Source of the DNA: JAGQIB01 sp041393395
GTDB lineage: Bacteria; ARS69
DNA: 64,000 nucleotides
Direction: 5' to 3'
Assembly: GCA_041393395.1 (NCBI GenBank)
Contig: JAWKKG010000003.1
Span: 62,001 to 126,000, forward strand
Shown: piece by piece, positions 57,241-64,000 of the stretch
Layout of the letters: each line of letters opens with the position of its first letter
Numbering within the stretch: position 1 is the first letter of the stretch
Notes under the pieces: generated by a model
Databases searched by the model: none
What the model was told of the DNA's origin: nothing
Seen by the model: the letters and a program-made list of their open reading frames with translations, nothing else
Program-made: the position numbers and the translations under genes

Positions 57241-59565
57241 GTGAAGACACGAGCGCTCGCCGTACTCCGCATTTGCCTTCTGGGTGCCCTCAGCGGCCTC
57301 CTAGTGACTTCCACGCCCGCCGCCGCCGAGACCGGCACGGGGAGAGTGACCGGTCGCCTCGTGGAGGCCTCCACCGGTCGCGCGGTGGCCGGGGCCCTGG
57401 TCGAGGTGCTCGAGACCGACCGCGCGACGCGGACCGATGACCTCGGGGCCTTCGTGCTCGAGGCCGTTCCGGTCGGCGTCCACCAGATCCGCGCGACCCC
57501 CGTCGGCCTGCCTCCGACCACTCGATCCGACGTCCTGGTGAGCGAGGGTCGGACCACCACTCTGCGCATCGAGGCCGCCGCCGGATCCCGGCTCGAGACC
57601 GTCGACGTCGTCGCGAGCGAGTTCCGCACCGAGTCGGACAACGTCACCACGTCCGTCACCCTGAACTACGAAGAGATCCGTCGCTCCCCGGGCGCGATCG
57701 GCGACGTCAGTCGCCTCGTGCAGAGTCTGCCCGGCGTCGTGAACGCGAACGATCAGCGCAACGACATCGTCGCGCGCGGCGGCAGCCCGGTCGAGAATCT
57801 GACCCTCGTGGACGGCATCGAGGTCCCGAACCTCAATCACTTCGCGGCGCAGTCCACGTCCGGCGGTCCGATCTCGATGCTCAACAACGAGCTCATCGAA
57901 GACGCGACGTTTCTGGCCGGCGGCTACGGCGCACGCTACGGGAATCGCCTCTCCTCGGTGCTCGACATCGCGCTGCGGGAAGGAAGCCGCGAGCGCTTCG
58001 AGAGCGAGATCGACGTCTCGATCGCCGGCGCCGGTCTGATCGCGGAAGGCCCGATCGCCGAGGGACAGGGTGCCTGGGTCGTCTCCGCGCGCCAGAGCTA
58101 TCTGGCCCTTCTCGCCGGTCCGTTCGGCCTGGAGGCGATCCCCTACACCACGAACTACCAGGGCAAGGTCACGTACGACGTCACGCCGTCCCAGCAGATC
58201 GAGGTTCTCTCGATCGGCGGCCGCGACAACATCGAGTTCGAGGTCGACGCGACGGATCTCGAGGATCCGCTCACCGAGAACATCGACGCGCGCGGCTGGC
58301 GCATGGTGAACGGTGCGGCGTGGAACCACTACGTCGGCGAGCGCGGGACGGGTCGGCTCGTGCTCTCCGACTCCTACGCCACCTTCGACACCGACATTCA
58401 CGACGACACGCTCGGCGGTGCCCTCACCTACCGGAACCGATCCGTCGAGGGGGAGACCACCCTGGGCTACGACCTCGAGTACGATCTCCGAGACTCGTTT
58501 CACGTGCGGGCCGGAACTTCCGCCAAGGCGTTCCGCACGTCGCTGGATCTCGAGCAGCCCTACGGGCAGCAGAACCCGTTCTCCACGGATACCACCCGCG
58601 TGAACGCCGTCGCGATCGATCGCGCGGACCACGAATGGCTCGGCAGCTCGTACCTGCAGCTCTCTCGCTCGTTCGGATCCCGCGTGGAGCTCACCGGCGG
58701 TGCGCGCGTGGATCGCTTCGGGTACCGCGACGCCACCCGGCTCGGGCCGCGCGCGGGCGCCACGCTCCGGATCGGAGGAGGGCTCGACTTCGTGGCGTCG
58801 GCCGGCCGCTACTACCAGCAACCCCCGCTCGTGTTCGTCTACGCCGATCCGCTCAACGCGGAACTCGACCCGATCCGCGCGGACCACTACGTGGCGGGAT
58901 TCGCCTACAACCCGCGGGAGGACCTCCGGATCACGCTCGAAGCGTACCTCAAGCGGTACGCTGATTATCCCGTGAGCACGGAGTACCCGGCCTTCTCGCT
59001 CGCGAACTCCGGCGACGTCTACGGCGTGGCGGGCCTGCTGTTCCCCATGACCAGTGCGGGCGAGGGGCGCTCACACGGCGTCGAGCTCTACATCCGCAAG
59101 AAGCTCGCCCGCTCGCTCTACGGTCAGGTGAGCTACACGTGGTCGCGCACGGAGCACAAGGCGCTGGATGGGGTCTATCGTCGCGGCAGCTTCGACTCGC
59201 CGCACACCGCCACCGTGATCGCCGGCTACAAGTTCGGCAGCCGCTGGGAACTCTCCAGCCGGGTCTCCGGTGCGAGCGGGCGACCCTACACCCCGCCGGC
59301 GCCGGAGTCGGTGGAACAGAACCGCTACATCCTCGACCTCGATCGCCTGAACGCCGAGCGAGCGCGGAACTACTTCCGTCTCGACCTGCGCGGCGACTAC
59401 CGTTTCCGGGTCGGGCCCTCGAACGTCACGATGTTCTTCGAGATCCAGAACGTGACCGATCGCGAGAACGTCTTCCTGTATCTCTGGAACCGCAAGACCC
59501 GGAGCCTCGACTCGCAGAACCAGATCGGGTTCCTGCCGGTCTTCGGGATGAACGTCGAGATGTAA
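57241..59565 (+). CDS. TonB-dependent receptor with carboxypeptidase-regulatory-like N-domain
   Basis: 774 residues from GTG (GGGAGG upstream). The signal peptide (LLGALSGLLVTSTPAAAE) is followed by a carboxypeptidase-regulatory beta-sandwich (GRVTGRLVEASTGRAVAGALV) as in SusC/CirA-like receptors. The plug has SRLVQSLPGVVNAND, IVARGGSPVENLTLVDGIEVPN. The 22-stranded barrel then runs to the end with a terminal strand GFLPVFGMNVEM. It takes up an unknown ligand with TonB energy; regulation by the adjacent TetR protein is inferred. No TonB box is clearly seen before the plug. Confidence 0.9.
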   Translation: MKTRALAVLRICLLGALSGLLVTSTPAAAETGTGRVTGRLVEASTGRAVAGALVEVLETDRATRTDDLGAFVLEAVPVGVHQIRATPVGLPPTTRSDVLVSEGRTTTLRIEAAAGSRLETVDVVASEFRTESDNVTTSVTLNYEEIRRSPGAIGDVSRLVQSLPGVVNANDQRNDIVARGGSPVENLTLVDGIEVPNLNHFAAQSTSGGPISMLNNELIEDATFLAGGYGARYGNRLSSVLDIALREGSRERFESEIDVSIAGAGLIAEGPIAEGQGAWVVSARQSYLALLAGPFGLEAIPYTTNYQGKVTYDVTPSQQIEVLSIGGRDNIEFEVDATDLEDPLTENIDARGWRMVNGAAWNHYVGERGTGRLVLSDSYATFDTDIHDDTLGGALTYRNRSVEGETTLGYDLEYDLRDSFHVRAGTSAKAFRTSLDLEQPYGQQNPFSTDTTRVNAVAIDRADHEWLGSSYLQLSRSFGSRVELTGGARVDRFGYRDATRLGPRAGATLRIGGGLDFVASAGRYYQQPPLVFVYADPLNAELDPIRADHYVAGFAYNPREDLRITLEAYLKRYADYPVSTEYPAFSLANSGDVYGVAGLLFPMTSAGEGRSHGVELYIRKKLARSLYGQVSYTWSRTEHKALDGVYRRGSFDSPHTATVIAGYKFGSRWELSSRVSGASGRPYTPPAPESVEQNRYILDLDRLNAERARNYFRLDLRGDYRFRVGPSNVTMFFEIQNVTDRENVFLYLWNRKTRSLDSQNQIGFLPVFGMNVEM

Positions 59566-59572
59566 GGGGTGG

Positions 59573-59603
59573 GGGGCGCCGCGAAACATGTCCGCGGCGC
59601 CCC
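59573..59603. terminator. bidirectional hairpin between convergent genes
   Basis: GGGGCGCCGCG and CGCGGCGCCCC pair perfectly over 11 bases around a 9-base loop. It starts just after the receptor stop and ends a few bases before the stop of the leftward gene at 59608, so it can end transcription from both sides. No T tract. Confidence 0.62.
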
Positions 59604-59607
59604 ACGT

Positions 59608-61065
59608 TCAGTCGAGGAGCGTGACCTTCCGGGTGATCTTCTCCTGTCCAAGCTGCAGGCGAACGAAGTAGATGCCGCTGGCGAGTCGCTGCCCCGCGGA
59701 GTCGCGACCGTCCCAGGAGAGCGTGCCGCGTCCGCGACTCTCGTTCGCGAGCGTGCGGACGTGGCGACCGGAGACGTCGTACACCATGGCGACCCCCGAG
59801 CGATCGGCCGGGACCGCGTACTCGAAGGTGACCCGGTCGCGGAACGGATTGGGCCGGGCGGGCGAGAGCGCGAGTCGGCCGGAAGGGGCGGACAGACCGC
59901 CTGGCTCGCCTGGCCGGGCCTGGGAGGCGGAGCACCGATTCCCGGTGAGGGCCGCGGCGAACGAACCGAGATCGGCGAGCCCGATCGTGCCGTCGCCGTC
60001 GTAGTCGGCGCAGGGGTTGTAGTTCGGATCGCCTTCGGCGCTGCCGTTGGCGAGGGCGAACGCTCCGATATCCCCGAGATCGAGGGCGCCGTCGGCGATG
60101 ATGTCGTAGCGGGCGACGTTGTGGACATGCGAGGCGAGGTCGTTCCAGGCAATGGTCGGCCCCGGCTTGGTCGCGTACTGCACGGTCAGATCACCCCGCG
60201 CACAGTAGGCCGAGAGCGGCACCGTGAAGTTCGCGACGTAGCCATTGCCGACATTGAGAGCGTTGTTGGACGAGACGGGAGGAGATCCGGGGGCGAAGTC
60301 GCCGAGATCCAGGCGAACGTCGCCGGCACCGACCTCGGTGCTCATGTAGTCGTCGTCGAAGTCGACCCAGACCGAGATGAAAGACGGGTCCTCGTCGGGG
60401 CAGAGTTCCCACGCGAACTTCGTGTCCCAGGACGTCTCACCGTAGTCCACGTATGCGGGCTCGTCGCCGTACATCACCGCGTCCGGGAGGTGTACGTCGG
60501 GGCCGTACGTGTAGGTTTCGAATCCCTGCCGAACCGCGTGATGAAACGACCGGTGGAAAAGCAGGGTGTTGTTCCCATTCGGGTACGGAAAGGAGTACTC
60601 CCCGTTCCCGTCCGTGACGTCGACGATCGTTCGGTCCACCGATAGGACCACCTGGACTCCGGGCATCGGTGTCACGCCGTCTTCGGCGACCACCCTGCCG
60701 CTCACGGTCGTCGGGTAGTAGTGGGTGATCAGTAGGAGGTCACCGAATCCCGCCGTAGCGACATCCGAAGTGAACGTACACCGGTACCTCGAATCAGCCA
60801 CCGCCGTGACCGTGGTTCCGTACTCCGCCGTTACATGGAAGAAACCGCTCGGGCTGAGATAAACCCAGTCTGGTGATACCGTGGCGTTGCCGGGGAATCG
60901 AATGATGGTGTCCGCGATGCACTCGGGATCACCAACGACGTAGCCCGTTACCGTTACGGGGTAGGCGTGGAGGGTGGAGCTGGTGCTGAGCACCCCGAGA
61001 ACACTCATCAGGATGCCCGCCAATCGGCGGGAGCAGGTCAGAAGCACGAGCATCTCCTTGTCCAT
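59608..61065 (-). CDS. secreted dockerin-like protein with FlgD-like sorting tail (paralogue 1)
   Basis: 485 residues with a signal peptide ending near STLHAYP. A carboxypeptidase-regulatory-like domain comes next (TVSGRVVAEDGVTPMPGVQV). The centre has acid-rich stretches (WVDFDDDYMSTEVGAGDVRLDLGDF). Two EF-hand-like dockerin segments follow: ALDLGDIGAFALANGSAEGD and CADYDGDGTIGLADLGSFAAALTG. The tail is SPARPNPFRDRVTFEYAVPA to GIYFVRLQLGQEKITRKVTLLD. It is the downstream member of a tandem pair, about 55 bp after the stop of the other. Function unknown. Confidence 0.84.
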   Translation of the reverse strand: MDKEMLVLLTCSRRLAGILMSVLGVLSTSSTLHAYPVTVTGYVVGDPECIADTIIRFPGNATVSPDWVYLSPSGFFHVTAEYGTTVTAVADSRYRCTFTSDVATAGFGDLLLITHYYPTTVSGRVVAEDGVTPMPGVQVVLSVDRTIVDVTDGNGEYSFPYPNGNNTLLFHRSFHHAVRQGFETYTYGPDVHLPDAVMYGDEPAYVDYGETSWDTKFAWELCPDEDPSFISVWVDFDDDYMSTEVGAGDVRLDLGDFAPGSPPVSSNNALNVGNGYVANFTVPLSAYCARGDLTVQYATKPGPTIAWNDLASHVHNVARYDIIADGALDLGDIGAFALANGSAEGDPNYNPCADYDGDGTIGLADLGSFAAALTGNRCSASQARPGEPGGLSAPSGRLALSPARPNPFRDRVTFEYAVPADRSGVAMVYDVSGRHVRTLANESRGRGTLSWDGRDSAGQRLASGIYFVRLQLGQEKITRKVTLLD

Positions 61066-61083
61066 GACATTTTGACGAGTATG

Positions 61084-61108
61084 GCCCCGGTCCGAAGAGG
61101 ACCGGGGC
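61084..61108 (-). terminator. hairpin after the upstream paralogue
   Basis: GCCCCGGTCC, a 5-base loop and GGACCGGGGC form a perfect 10-bp stem, 13 bases beyond the stop of the gene at 61121, so the two paralogues are probably separate transcripts. Confidence 0.6.
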
Positions 61109-61120
61109 TGCTCTCGACGC

Positions 61121-62566
61121 CTAGTCGAGCAGCGTGACCTTTCGGGTGACCCTCTCGGCCCCGAGTTCCATCCGGACGAAGTAGATGCCGCTGGCGAGTC
61201 GCTGCCCCGCGGAGTCGCGACCATCCCAGGAGAGCGTGCCGCGTCCGCGGCTCTCGCTCGTGAGAGTGCGGACATGGCGGCCCGTCACGTCGTAGATGTG
61301 GGCCTCTGCGTTGCGATCGGCCGGGACCGCGTACTCGAAAGTGACCTGGTCGCGGAACGGATTCGGTCGTGCGGGCGAGAGCGCGAGTCGAGCGGATACG
61401 TGGGCCAACCCGTTCGAATCTCCGGACGGAGCCTGGGCGGTGGAGCATCGATCCCCGGTGAGAGCCACGGCAAAGGAACCGAGATCGGCGAGCCCGATCG
61501 TGCCGTCGCCGTCGTAGTCGGCGCAGGGGTTGTAGTTCGGGTCACCTTCGCTGCTGCCGTTGGCGAGGGCGAACTCTCCGATGTCCCCGAGATCGAGGGC
61601 GCCGTCGGCGACGAGATCGTAGCGGGCGATGTGGTGGAGCCGAGGAGCGAGACCGCTCCAGGCGATTCCGGGCCCGGAGATCGTCTCGTACTCCAGGGTG
61701 AGATTCCCGCGAGCACAGTAGGACGGAATCGGTACCGTGAAGTTCGCGACGTATCCGTTGGCGCTGGTGAGGTCGTTTTGGGATGAGACGGCAGAAGTCC
61801 CGGGGACGAACGCGCCGAGATCGAGTCGGACGTCGCTCGCGGAGACGTCGGTGCTCATGTAGTCGTCGTCGAAGTCGACCCACACCGAGATGGAAGACGG
61901 GTTCTCGTCGGGGCAGAACTCCCAGACGGCCTGGCTCTCCCAGGACGCATCGGCGACCTGAACGGATCCTGGTGAGTCTCCGTACATGACGACATCCGGA
62001 ATCTGAACGTCGTTGCCGTGCGCTGAGGTCGTGAACTCCTGGGACGTGGCATGGTGGAATGAGCGGGAGAACACCAGGGTGTCGGTGCCGCTTGGATGGG
62101 CAAACGAGTAGTCCCCACTCGCGTTTGTGATGGCGACGATCGTGCCGTCGCTCGCGAGAGAGACCTCGACACCGGACATCGGTGTGACACCGTCGGCGGC
62201 AACGACCGTCCCGCTCACGACGGGAGGGTAGTAGTAGGATGTCACCCAGAGCACCCCATATCCGGCGACCGCAGAGCCGGGATAGAACACGCAGTTCGAA
62301 AGGGGAGCGCCCTGGGCGAACACGGTCGATCCGAGGTCCGCAACGACGGAAAAGCCACCACTTGGGCCGACCGTGACGGCAGTTGGGGCCACAAAACCGC
62401 TCCCCGAGATCCAAACGACGGCGCCATTGATACACTCGAGGTCGTCTCCGGTGACCCACCCGGGGACGCTGACGATCTCGGCCCGAGCGGCCGAGACAAC
62501 TCCGATTACAGAAAAGAGCGCACCGACGGCAAGCCACAATGGAGTTCGAACCCTTGTCGACATCAT
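61121..62566 (-). CDS. secreted dockerin-like protein with FlgD-like sorting tail (paralogue 2)
   Basis: 481 residues from the first of two adjacent ATGs, with GGGAGG four bases upstream; the longer frame to 63946 is antisense to the sigma factor. The signal peptide (PLWLAVGALFSVIGVVSAARA), regulatory-like domain (VVSGTVVAADGVTPMSGVEV), acid-rich centre, two dockerin-like segments (CADYDGDGTIGLADLGSFAVALTG) and tail (SPARPNPFRDQVTFEYAVPA to GIYFVRMELGAERVTRKVTLLD) repeat the arrangement of the gene at 59608. The last 80 codons are almost identical at DNA level, while the N-terminal halves have diverged. Confidence 0.84.
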   Translation of the reverse strand: MMSTRVRTPLWLAVGALFSVIGVVSAARAEIVSVPGWVTGDDLECINGAVVWISGSGFVAPTAVTVGPSGGFSVVADLGSTVFAQGAPLSNCVFYPGSAVAGYGVLWVTSYYYPPVVSGTVVAADGVTPMSGVEVSLASDGTIVAITNASGDYSFAHPSGTDTLVFSRSFHHATSQEFTTSAHGNDVQIPDVVMYGDSPGSVQVADASWESQAVWEFCPDENPSSISVWVDFDDDYMSTDVSASDVRLDLGAFVPGTSAVSSQNDLTSANGYVANFTVPIPSYCARGNLTLEYETISGPGIAWSGLAPRLHHIARYDLVADGALDLGDIGEFALANGSSEGDPNYNPCADYDGDGTIGLADLGSFAVALTGDRCSTAQAPSGDSNGLAHVSARLALSPARPNPFRDQVTFEYAVPADRNAEAHIYDVTGRHVRTLTSESRGRGTLSWDGRDSAGQRLASGIYFVRMELGAERVTRKVTLLD

Positions 62567-62710
62567 GCTTCCTCCCGAGTCGGGAGCGCTGTGCTGCGCT
62601 CCCTCCGGAGAAGCGAGACGGACAGAGGCGACCTGCTCCGAGGCCCCGCGCCGACCCTCCCGTGTCGTGCGAACCCTGTACGCCCCACCGCCGTGCGGTA
62701 TCATCCGCCG

Positions 62711-63298
62711 ATGGCCCGTCCCCGGAACCGCGAGCAACCCCCGGACCAGGAACTCGTCGCTCGGTGCACGCGTGGCGACGACCGCGCGTGGCGGGAGCTC
62801 GTCGACCGCTACCGGCGCCTGATCTACACGATCCCGTACCGGATGGGCCTGGACCCGGACGAGGCGGACGACGTCTTCCAGATCACGTTCACGCGCCTCG
62901 CGGAGCGGATCGATCGCCTCGACCGTCCGGATCGCGTGCGGGCGTGGCTCGTGACGACGGCGCGACGCCTCTCGCTCGGGCTCGTGGCGAAGCGCACCCC
63001 GGACGACTCCGAGGAGATCCTCGCGCGGATCGAGGACCCCGGAGAGTCGCCCTCGGACGAGGTCGCGCGCCTGGAGGACGAGCAGCTCGTGCGCCAGGCG
63101 CTGCTTCAGCTCGGCGCCCGGTGTGCGGAGCTGCTCTCGTTGCTGTACTTCCCGCAGGCGTCGGGGGCGCCCGCGACGTACGAGGAGGTGTCCGCCCGGC
63201 TCGACATGCCGATCGGCTCCATCGGCCCGACCCGGATGCGGTGTCTCAAGAAGCTCCGGGCGGAGTTCGACCGCATCCTGGATGAGGAATCGCCCTGA
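62711..63298 (+). CDS. ECF-type RNA polymerase sigma factor
   Basis: 195 residues. Sigma region 2 is DQELVARCTRGDDRAWRELVDRYRRLIYTIPYRMG, with DEADDVFQITFTRLAERIDRL continuing 2.2-2.4 into RVRAWLVTTARRLSLG. Region 4 is LGARCAELLSLLYFPQASGAPATYEEVSARLDMPIGSIGPTRMRCLKKLRAEF. It is divergent from the secreted paralogue with about 145 bp between them, and followed after 58 bp by a partner gene. Confidence 0.93.
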   Translation: MARPRNREQPPDQELVARCTRGDDRAWRELVDRYRRLIYTIPYRMGLDPDEADDVFQITFTRLAERIDRLDRPDRVRAWLVTTARRLSLGLVAKRTPDDSEEILARIEDPGESPSDEVARLEDEQLVRQALLQLGARCAELLSLLYFPQASGAPATYEEVSARLDMPIGSIGPTRMRCLKKLRAEFDRILDEESP

Positions 63299-63355
63299 CC
63301 CGAGTGGTATCAGCCCTGCCCGCAAAGCGCTCTGTCCGGGCGAACGGAGGAACGA

Positions 63356-63982
63356 ATGACGGATGATCTCTGGCTCCGCTACGTGCTGAAAGACACCAGC
63401 GATGGTGAAAATGAGGCAATCCGGGCTCGCCTGGAGGCCCAGGACGCGGAGGCGGTGGCGGAGATCCGTCGGTGGGAGCGCGTGCTGGCCGGCCTCGGGG
63501 CCGATCGGCTCCTCGAGCCCTCGCAGGCGGTCGTCGAGGCCGTGTACCGGGTGTTCCGGACCTCCGGCAACATCCTCCCGGACTGGGTGCGCGGCCTCCG
63601 CGAGCGGGCCGCCCGCCTCGTGTTCGACTCCCTCGCGGCGCCGGAGGCGGCGTTCGCGGGCGCCCGTTCCGCCTCCATCGCCCGGCGACTCCGCTACGAG
63701 ACGGACGGCCTCGAGCTCGATCTCCTCGTGGAGTCCGAGGGTGACCGCCGCCGCCTCGCGGCCCAGCTCCTCCTGCTCGGCAACCCGCCCCGTCCGCTCG
63801 ACGATGCGCGCTGGCTCCTGCTCTCGGATGGTCGTCTCGCGGCGACGGGATCCACGGACGAGCGCGGCGAGCTCGTCGTCGAGACGGAGCGCGGCGGCGA
63901 GGTCGAGCTCCGGGTGGCTCACGGCGGCGCGCTGGTGACGTTCCACGTTCCCGAGCCGCTCATCGAAACACCGGAAGACTGA
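63356..63982 (+). CDS. protein of unknown function paired with the ECF sigma factor
   Basis: 208 residues from an ATG with ACGGAGG upstream. The N-terminal 65 residues are helical and acidic (LRYVLKDTSDGENEAIRARLEAQDAEAVAEIRRWE), resembling the start of anti-sigma factors. There is no HxxxCxxC zinc motif and no convincing membrane helix. The C-terminal part (LLLSDGRLAATGSTDERGELVVETERGGEVELRV) looks like a beta-rich domain. As the next gene on the sigma-factor transcript it may be a soluble regulator. The family is not recognised. Confidence 0.7.
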   Translation: MTDDLWLRYVLKDTSDGENEAIRARLEAQDAEAVAEIRRWERVLAGLGADRLLEPSQAVVEAVYRVFRTSGNILPDWVRGLRERAARLVFDSLAAPEAAFAGARSASIARRLRYETDGLELDLLVESEGDRRRLAAQLLLLGNPPRPLDDARWLLLSDGRLAATGSTDERGELVVETERGGEVELRVAHGGALVTFHVPEPLIETPED

Positions 63983-64000
63983 GCGTGCGTTCGCGGGTGC

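Noticed and set aside
58497..58510. parS-like TTTCACGTG inside the TonB receptor
   Set aside because: Only a half-site; it lacks the second half of the palindrome and lies within coding sequence.
62567..63946. N-terminal extension of the dockerin-like gene giving 941 codons
   Set aside because: It would precede a clear signal peptide and lie antisense to the sigma factor and its partner.

Overview
The window is a piece of bacterial chromosome around the replication origin. It is GC-rich (roughly two thirds G+C by eye) and comes from a diderm: there is a TonB-dependent receptor, an OmpA-type protein, two lipoproteins, and several exported proteins ending in a FlgD-like 'NPF ... G(V/I)YFV' tail. 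TTG and GTG starts are frequent. The tail style, SpoVG, bactofilin and divergent core genes suggest a poorly cultured lineage of the FCB or Eisenbacteria/Latescibacteria/Krumholzibacteria kind. That assignment is an inference from gene content, not a phylogeny.

Origin and core (about 16.5-41.4 kb). The noncoding stretch 28168-28967 holds DnaA boxes and separates two co-directional blocks. Leftward run dnaA, dnaN, a tautomerase-like gene, recF, dciA, gyrB (split by a 526-residue endonuclease-containing intein) and gyrA. Rightward run rpmH, rnpA, yidD, yidC, mnmE, mnmG, rsmG, parA, parB, an M23 peptidase, bactofilin, an isocitrate/isopropylmalate dehydrogenase and spoVG. Between rsmG and parA lie ten perfect 16-bp parS sites, nine of them in a 35-bp-phased tandem array.

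Left arm (1-16.5 kb). The first 3.7 kb is visibly less GC-rich and carries a Zorya-type antiphage module on the minus strand: zorA, zorB and a third gene cut by the window edge whose visible part is an HNH-like protein, which fits type II. A lipoprotein gene lies directly upstream. Next come a carbamoyltransferase/polysaccharide deacetylase pair, hflX-rex, an exported beta-helix protein, a winged-helix regulator with a hybrid histidine kinase (probably leaderless), a phosphoesterase, and a second beta-helix gene broken by two single-base frameshifts.

Right arm (41.7-64 kb). This is mostly envelope and exported proteins: an OmpA/TSP3 protein, a small beta-barrel candidate, an S9 peptidase-DinB-thioesterase-DUF4242 cluster, HAF-repeat and LVIVD-repeat secreted proteins with sorting tails, a 53-residue membrane protein, a lipoprotein sharing a YIPEE motif with the Zorya-linked one, and a DUF2723 membrane protein. 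A thiD-HD hydrolase-tetR operon faces a TonB-dependent receptor through a clear promoter with an overlapping operator. The window ends with a tandem pair of dockerin-like secreted paralogues and a divergent ECF sigma factor with its partner gene.
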